Shown here: positions 61,167 through 64,000 of the stretch, in pieces | How the letters are laid out: every line of letters begins with the position of its first letter | Numbering within the stretch: position 1 is the stretch's first letter | The notes under the pieces: generated by a model | Database searches by the model: none | The model's input: only the letters and a program-made list of their open reading frames with translations | Told to the model about the DNA's origin: nothing | Program-made: the position numbers and the translations under genes | NCBI GenBank assembly: GCA_963675995.2 | Contig: CAXXIY010000002.1 | Coordinates: 682,001-746,000, forward strand | Reading direction: 5' to 3' | DNA: 64,000 bases | Origin: JAAFHB01 sp963675995 | Lineage (GTDB): Bacteria; Bacteroidota; Bacteroidia; Bacteroidales; Prolixibacteraceae

Positions 61167-63428
61167 TTATTGGTTTTCTTTTATGAAATTCAGACATGAG
61201 CCAGCTTTAAACCATTCGATCTGTGCTTCATTATAGGTGTGTTTTGCCCCAATAACTTCGGTCGATCCATCGGAATGGTGCAAGGTAACCTCCAGATTTT
61301 TACCGGGCTGAAATGATTCAAGTCCAATTATATCGATCGAATCGTCTTCCTGAATCCGGTTGTAATCTTCGGGATTTGCAAATGTGAGTGCAAGCATCCC
61401 CTGTTTTTTAAGATTTGTTTCATGAATTCGGGCAAACGAACGGGTAATCACCACTTTGACTCCGAGATGGCGCGGCTCCATAGCAGCATGTTCGCGTGAA
61501 GATCCTTCTCCGTAATTTTCATCACCTACGATAACCGAACCGAATCCCTCTTTTTTATACGCTCTTGCGGTTGTCGGTACAGCTCCATATTCACCGGTTA
61601 TCTGATTTTTTACAGTGTTGGTTTTGCCGTTAAAGTCGTTTATTGCTCCAATCAGCAGGTTTTCCGAAATATTATCCAGATGACCACGGTAGGTGAGCCA
61701 TGGCCCAGCCATTGAAATATGGTCAGTTGTACATTTCCCACGTGCTTTAATGAGCAATTTAAGATTGATCGGATCGTGTCCGTTCCATGGAGAAAACGGT
61801 TTTAACAATTGCAACCTGTCTGAATCCGGATTTACTAAAATTTCAATATCCTGATATTGGGTAGAGGGTGGGATGAGTCCCTGGTCTTCAACTTCAAATC
61901 CCCTTTTGGGAAGATGGTCACCGGTTGGTGGATCAAGTTTTACCATTTCTCCAGCCTCATTCTTCAGAAAATCGGTCTCCGGATTGAAATCGAGTGTTCC
62001 TGCAATTGCAAATGCGGTAACAATTTCGGGTGAGGCAACAAAACCATGGGTTTTAGGATTCCCGTCAGTCCGTTTGGCAAAATTTCTGTTGAAGGAGGTC
62101 ATGATCGAATTCTCAGGAAGATTGGCTGCATTATGACGACTCCATTGGCCGATACAAGGTCCGCATGCGTTGGTCATAACTATGCCACCCATCTCTTCGA
62201 ATGAATCGAGAAATCCATCACGGGCAACGGTATAACGGACGAGTTCAGACCCCGGTGAAATGGTAAATTCTGCTTTTACCTTCAGATTCTTAAGTCGTGC
62301 CTGGCGTGCAACAGAAGCAGCTCTGCTAATATCTTCATACGATGAGTTGGTACATGATCCGATTAAGCCTACTTTCATCTCCATTGGCCAACCTTTCTCT
62401 TTGGCAACAGTTTTAAACAGTGAGAGTGGTGTGGCTAAATCGGGGGTAAATGGTCCGTTGATCTGCGGTTCCAATTCCGAAAGGTTAATTTCGATGACCT
62501 GATCAAAGAATTTCGCTGGATTTGCATAAACTTCGTCGTCAGCTTTCAGATCAGAAGCGATATTCTTTGCCATATCGGCCACATCCGTGCGACCTGTCGC
62601 CCTGAGGTAATCACTCATGCTTTCGTCAAAGGCAAAAGTTGAGGTTGTGGCACCCACTTCAGCGCCCATATTGCAAATTGTTCCTTTGCCTGTACATGAG
62701 ATACTGGCAGCTCCGGGACCAAAGTACTCAATAATGCATCCGGTACCACCCTTTACCGTCAGAATACCGGCAACTTTTAGAATTACATCTTTGGGCGAGC
62801 TCCATCCACTTAGCTTTCCGGTAAGATGAATCCCGATGAGTTTTGGAAATTTTAATTCCCAGGGAATTCCTGTCATCACGTCAACTGCATCAGCGCCTCC
62901 AACACCGATAGCAATCATTCCCAGACCACCGGCGTTTACGGTATGCGAATCGGTTCCAATCATCATGCCACCAGGAAATGCATAATTTTCGAGGACAACC
63001 TGATGGATAATCCCAGCTCCTGGTTTCCAGAAACCTATACCATATTTTTTTGAAACCGACGATAGGAAGCTGTAAACCTCTTTGTTCGTCTCTTCTGCTT
63101 TTTTAAGATCCTCTGCAGCACCTGTCTGTGCAAGAATAAGATGATCGCAATGCACTGTTGATGGTACCGATACGACGCTTTTGCCAGCTTGCATAAATTG
63201 AAGCAAGGCCATTTGCGCTGTAGCATCCTGCATTGCTACCCGATCAGGGTCAAAATTGACATAAGATACCCCTTTTTCGAAAGGGTGGTCAGGAAATTCA
63301 CCCGAAAGGTGGGAATAAAGAATTTTTTCCGTTAAGGTAACAGGTCTGCCCAGTAGTGTACGTAATTTTTTAACTCGTTCAGGTATTTGTGAATACACTT
63401 TGCGAATCATATCCATGTCATAAGTCAT
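61167..63428 (-). CDS. acn: Aconitate hydratase, mitochondrial-type
   Basis: A 753-residue [4Fe-4S] aconitase of the TCA cycle interconverting citrate and isocitrate. Cluster Cys are in IGSCTNSSYED (about 358) and NACGPCIGQW (about 420). HCDHLI, GTDSHTVNAGGLGM and the C-terminal swivel domain block NYGEGSSREHAAMEPRHLG are diagnostic. The length and the start (RKVYSQIPERVKKLRTLL) match the eukaryotic mitochondrial-type clade common in Bacteroidota, not AcnA or AcnB. It is a single gene with a terminator; no citrate synthase or isocitrate dehydrogenase gene is in the window. Confidence 0.97.
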   Translation of the reverse strand: MTYDMDMIRKVYSQIPERVKKLRTLLGRPVTLTEKILYSHLSGEFPDHPFEKGVSYVNFDPDRVAMQDATAQMALLQFMQAGKSVVSVPSTVHCDHLILAQTGAAEDLKKAEETNKEVYSFLSSVSKKYGIGFWKPGAGIIHQVVLENYAFPGGMMIGTDSHTVNAGGLGMIAIGVGGADAVDVMTGIPWELKFPKLIGIHLTGKLSGWSSPKDVILKVAGILTVKGGTGCIIEYFGPGAASISCTGKGTICNMGAEVGATTSTFAFDESMSDYLRATGRTDVADMAKNIASDLKADDEVYANPAKFFDQVIEINLSELEPQINGPFTPDLATPLSLFKTVAKEKGWPMEMKVGLIGSCTNSSYEDISRAASVARQARLKNLKVKAEFTISPGSELVRYTVARDGFLDSFEEMGGIVMTNACGPCIGQWSRHNAANLPENSIMTSFNRNFAKRTDGNPKTHGFVASPEIVTAFAIAGTLDFNPETDFLKNEAGEMVKLDPPTGDHLPKRGFEVEDQGLIPPSTQYQDIEILVNPDSDRLQLLKPFSPWNGHDPINLKLLIKARGKCTTDHISMAGPWLTYRGHLDNISENLLIGAINDFNGKTNTVKNQITGEYGAVPTTARAYKKEGFGSVIVGDENYGEGSSREHAAMEPRHLGVKVVITRSFARIHETNLKKQGMLALTFANPEDYNRIQEDDSIDIIGLESFQPGKNLEVTLHHSDGSTEVIGAKHTYNEAQIEWFKAGSCLNFIKENQ

Positions 63429-63611
63429 ACGTCTCTTTTTTAAGATGATAAATTAAATGCAATGTTAACGATTATTGATGAAAAAAAATGTGAGAATTTG
63501 GTACATTCAAGTTTTCAGGGATGAACCAAAATTTCCTTAACCTGATAACATTTTAATGGAAAGTTAGTTTAAATTAGCAGAAAAATTTATTCAGATCAAT
63601 CCCAAATCACC

Positions 63612-64000
63612 ATGATGTGGATCAAACCTTTGGTGTTCGAAAATATTAGAATTGCATTTCAGTCAATAACGGGAAATTTGATTCGTTCAATCCTTACAAT
63701 TTTGATCATTGCAATAGGAATTACCGCACTTGTGGGAATCTTAACCGCGATTGATTCAATTAAAAATTCTATTACATCCGAGTTTACCCGATTAGGCGCA
63801 AATACCTTCAGTATTCAAAGCCGGAGCATGCACGTGCAGATCGGAAATAAGCGATACCGAACGAAAAATTACAGCTACATTAGCTACTTCCAGGCTCGTG
63901 AATTTCGCGAGCGGTATACTTTCCCTGCAGTCGTATCCATTACCGTCTTTGCTACTCAGACTGCTACTGTTAAATATGAATCCAAAAAGAGCAATCCGAA
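63612..64000 (+). CDS. MacB-type ABC transporter permease, N-terminal part
   Basis: The frame is open to the window end, 129 residues visible. It starts MMWIKPLVFENIRIAFQSITGN and has one long hydrophobic helix (IRSILTILIIAIGITALVGIL, about 25-45), then the periplasmic MacB_PCD domain (SIKNSITSEFTRLGANTFSIQS). This is the standard start of FtsX/MacB-like permeases, which export or extract lipoproteins, peptides or drugs. Two ATGs in tandem (63612, 63615). The ATPase partner is not visible, and probably lies beyond the edge. Confidence 0.9.
   Translation, partial: MMWIKPLVFENIRIAFQSITGNLIRSILTILIIAIGITALVGILTAIDSIKNSITSEFTRLGANTFSIQSRSMHVQIGNKRYRTKNYSYISYFQAREFRERYTFPAVVSITVFATQTATVKYESKKSNP

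Overview
The window looks like a chromosomal segment of a Bacteroidota bacterium, most likely from Bacteroidales/Marinilabiliales. The evidence is promoters of the TTTG/N19-21/TAnnTTTG type, Bacteroidota-restricted families (DUF3078 outer-membrane protein, HU-HIG DNA-binding protein, TlpA-like lipoprotein), secreted GH78, GH95-like, sulfatase and acetylesterase enzymes for complex glycans, tRNAs without encoded CCA, and moderate-to-low G+C.

Layout. 0-1.0 kb: the end of a filamentous-phage or plasmid-type replication protein plus a small unknown gene, facing a tRNA-Leu/tRNA-Gly/tRNA-Gly cluster (1.2-1.5 kb). 1.7-7.3 kb: a carbohydrate locus with a sulfatase-rhamnosidase operon that has a recognisable promoter, divergent from a secreted TIM-barrel isomerase/epimerase. 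7.5-12.8 kb: housekeeping (ABC-F ATPase, endonuclease III, a 55-residue 2[4Fe-4S] ferredoxin, a Gfo/Idh/MocA oxidoreductase, an HD protein). 12.9-20 kb: a FIST sensor protein paired with a PAS-PAS-HK-REC-REC-HPt kinase, tail to tail with a GlcD-type flavin/Fe-S dehydrogenase. 20.1-23.6 kb: a plastic patch with a solitary cas6, an HU-like gene, a RAYT transposase carrying its own palindrome inside the reading frame, a decayed gene and a Cys-rich unknown. 23.7-29.9 kb: sulfur amino acid genes (cysK, a cystathionine gamma-lyase/synthase type enzyme) that share a previously unannotated operator-like palindrome, with a GNAT, LuxR and AraC regulators, a DOPA-dioxygenase-like protein and YceI. 30-43 kb: TlpA-like lipoprotein, desaturase, DUF2235 hydrolase, a soluble six-PAS hybrid kinase, an MFS carrier, a DEAD-box helicase, der and era. 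43.2-51.9 kb: GH95-like hydrolase, a Lys/Ala/Pro-rich secreted protein, a sialate O-acetylesterase, a frameshifted PagL-like lipid A deacylase, a DUF3078 protein and an SRPBCC protein. 51.9-55.9 kb: a CHASE histidine kinase followed after one nucleotide by a macro-domain/GNAT fusion, and preceded by an internally deleted kinase remnant. 56-63.4 kb: pheT, an acidic small protein, miaA with a pRiA4b ORF3-like partner, and aconitase. The last 0.4 kb starts a MacB-type ABC permease.

The strongest leads are the palindrome inside the RAYT gene with a sister copy upstream, the shared cysK/GNAT and cystathionine-enzyme operator, the lone cas6, the macro-GNAT fusion coupled to a sensor kinase, and the homopolymer frameshift in the lipid A deacylase. 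No CRISPR array, rRNA, complete prophage or complete insertion sequence was seen. All family assignments are by reading; no database search was possible.
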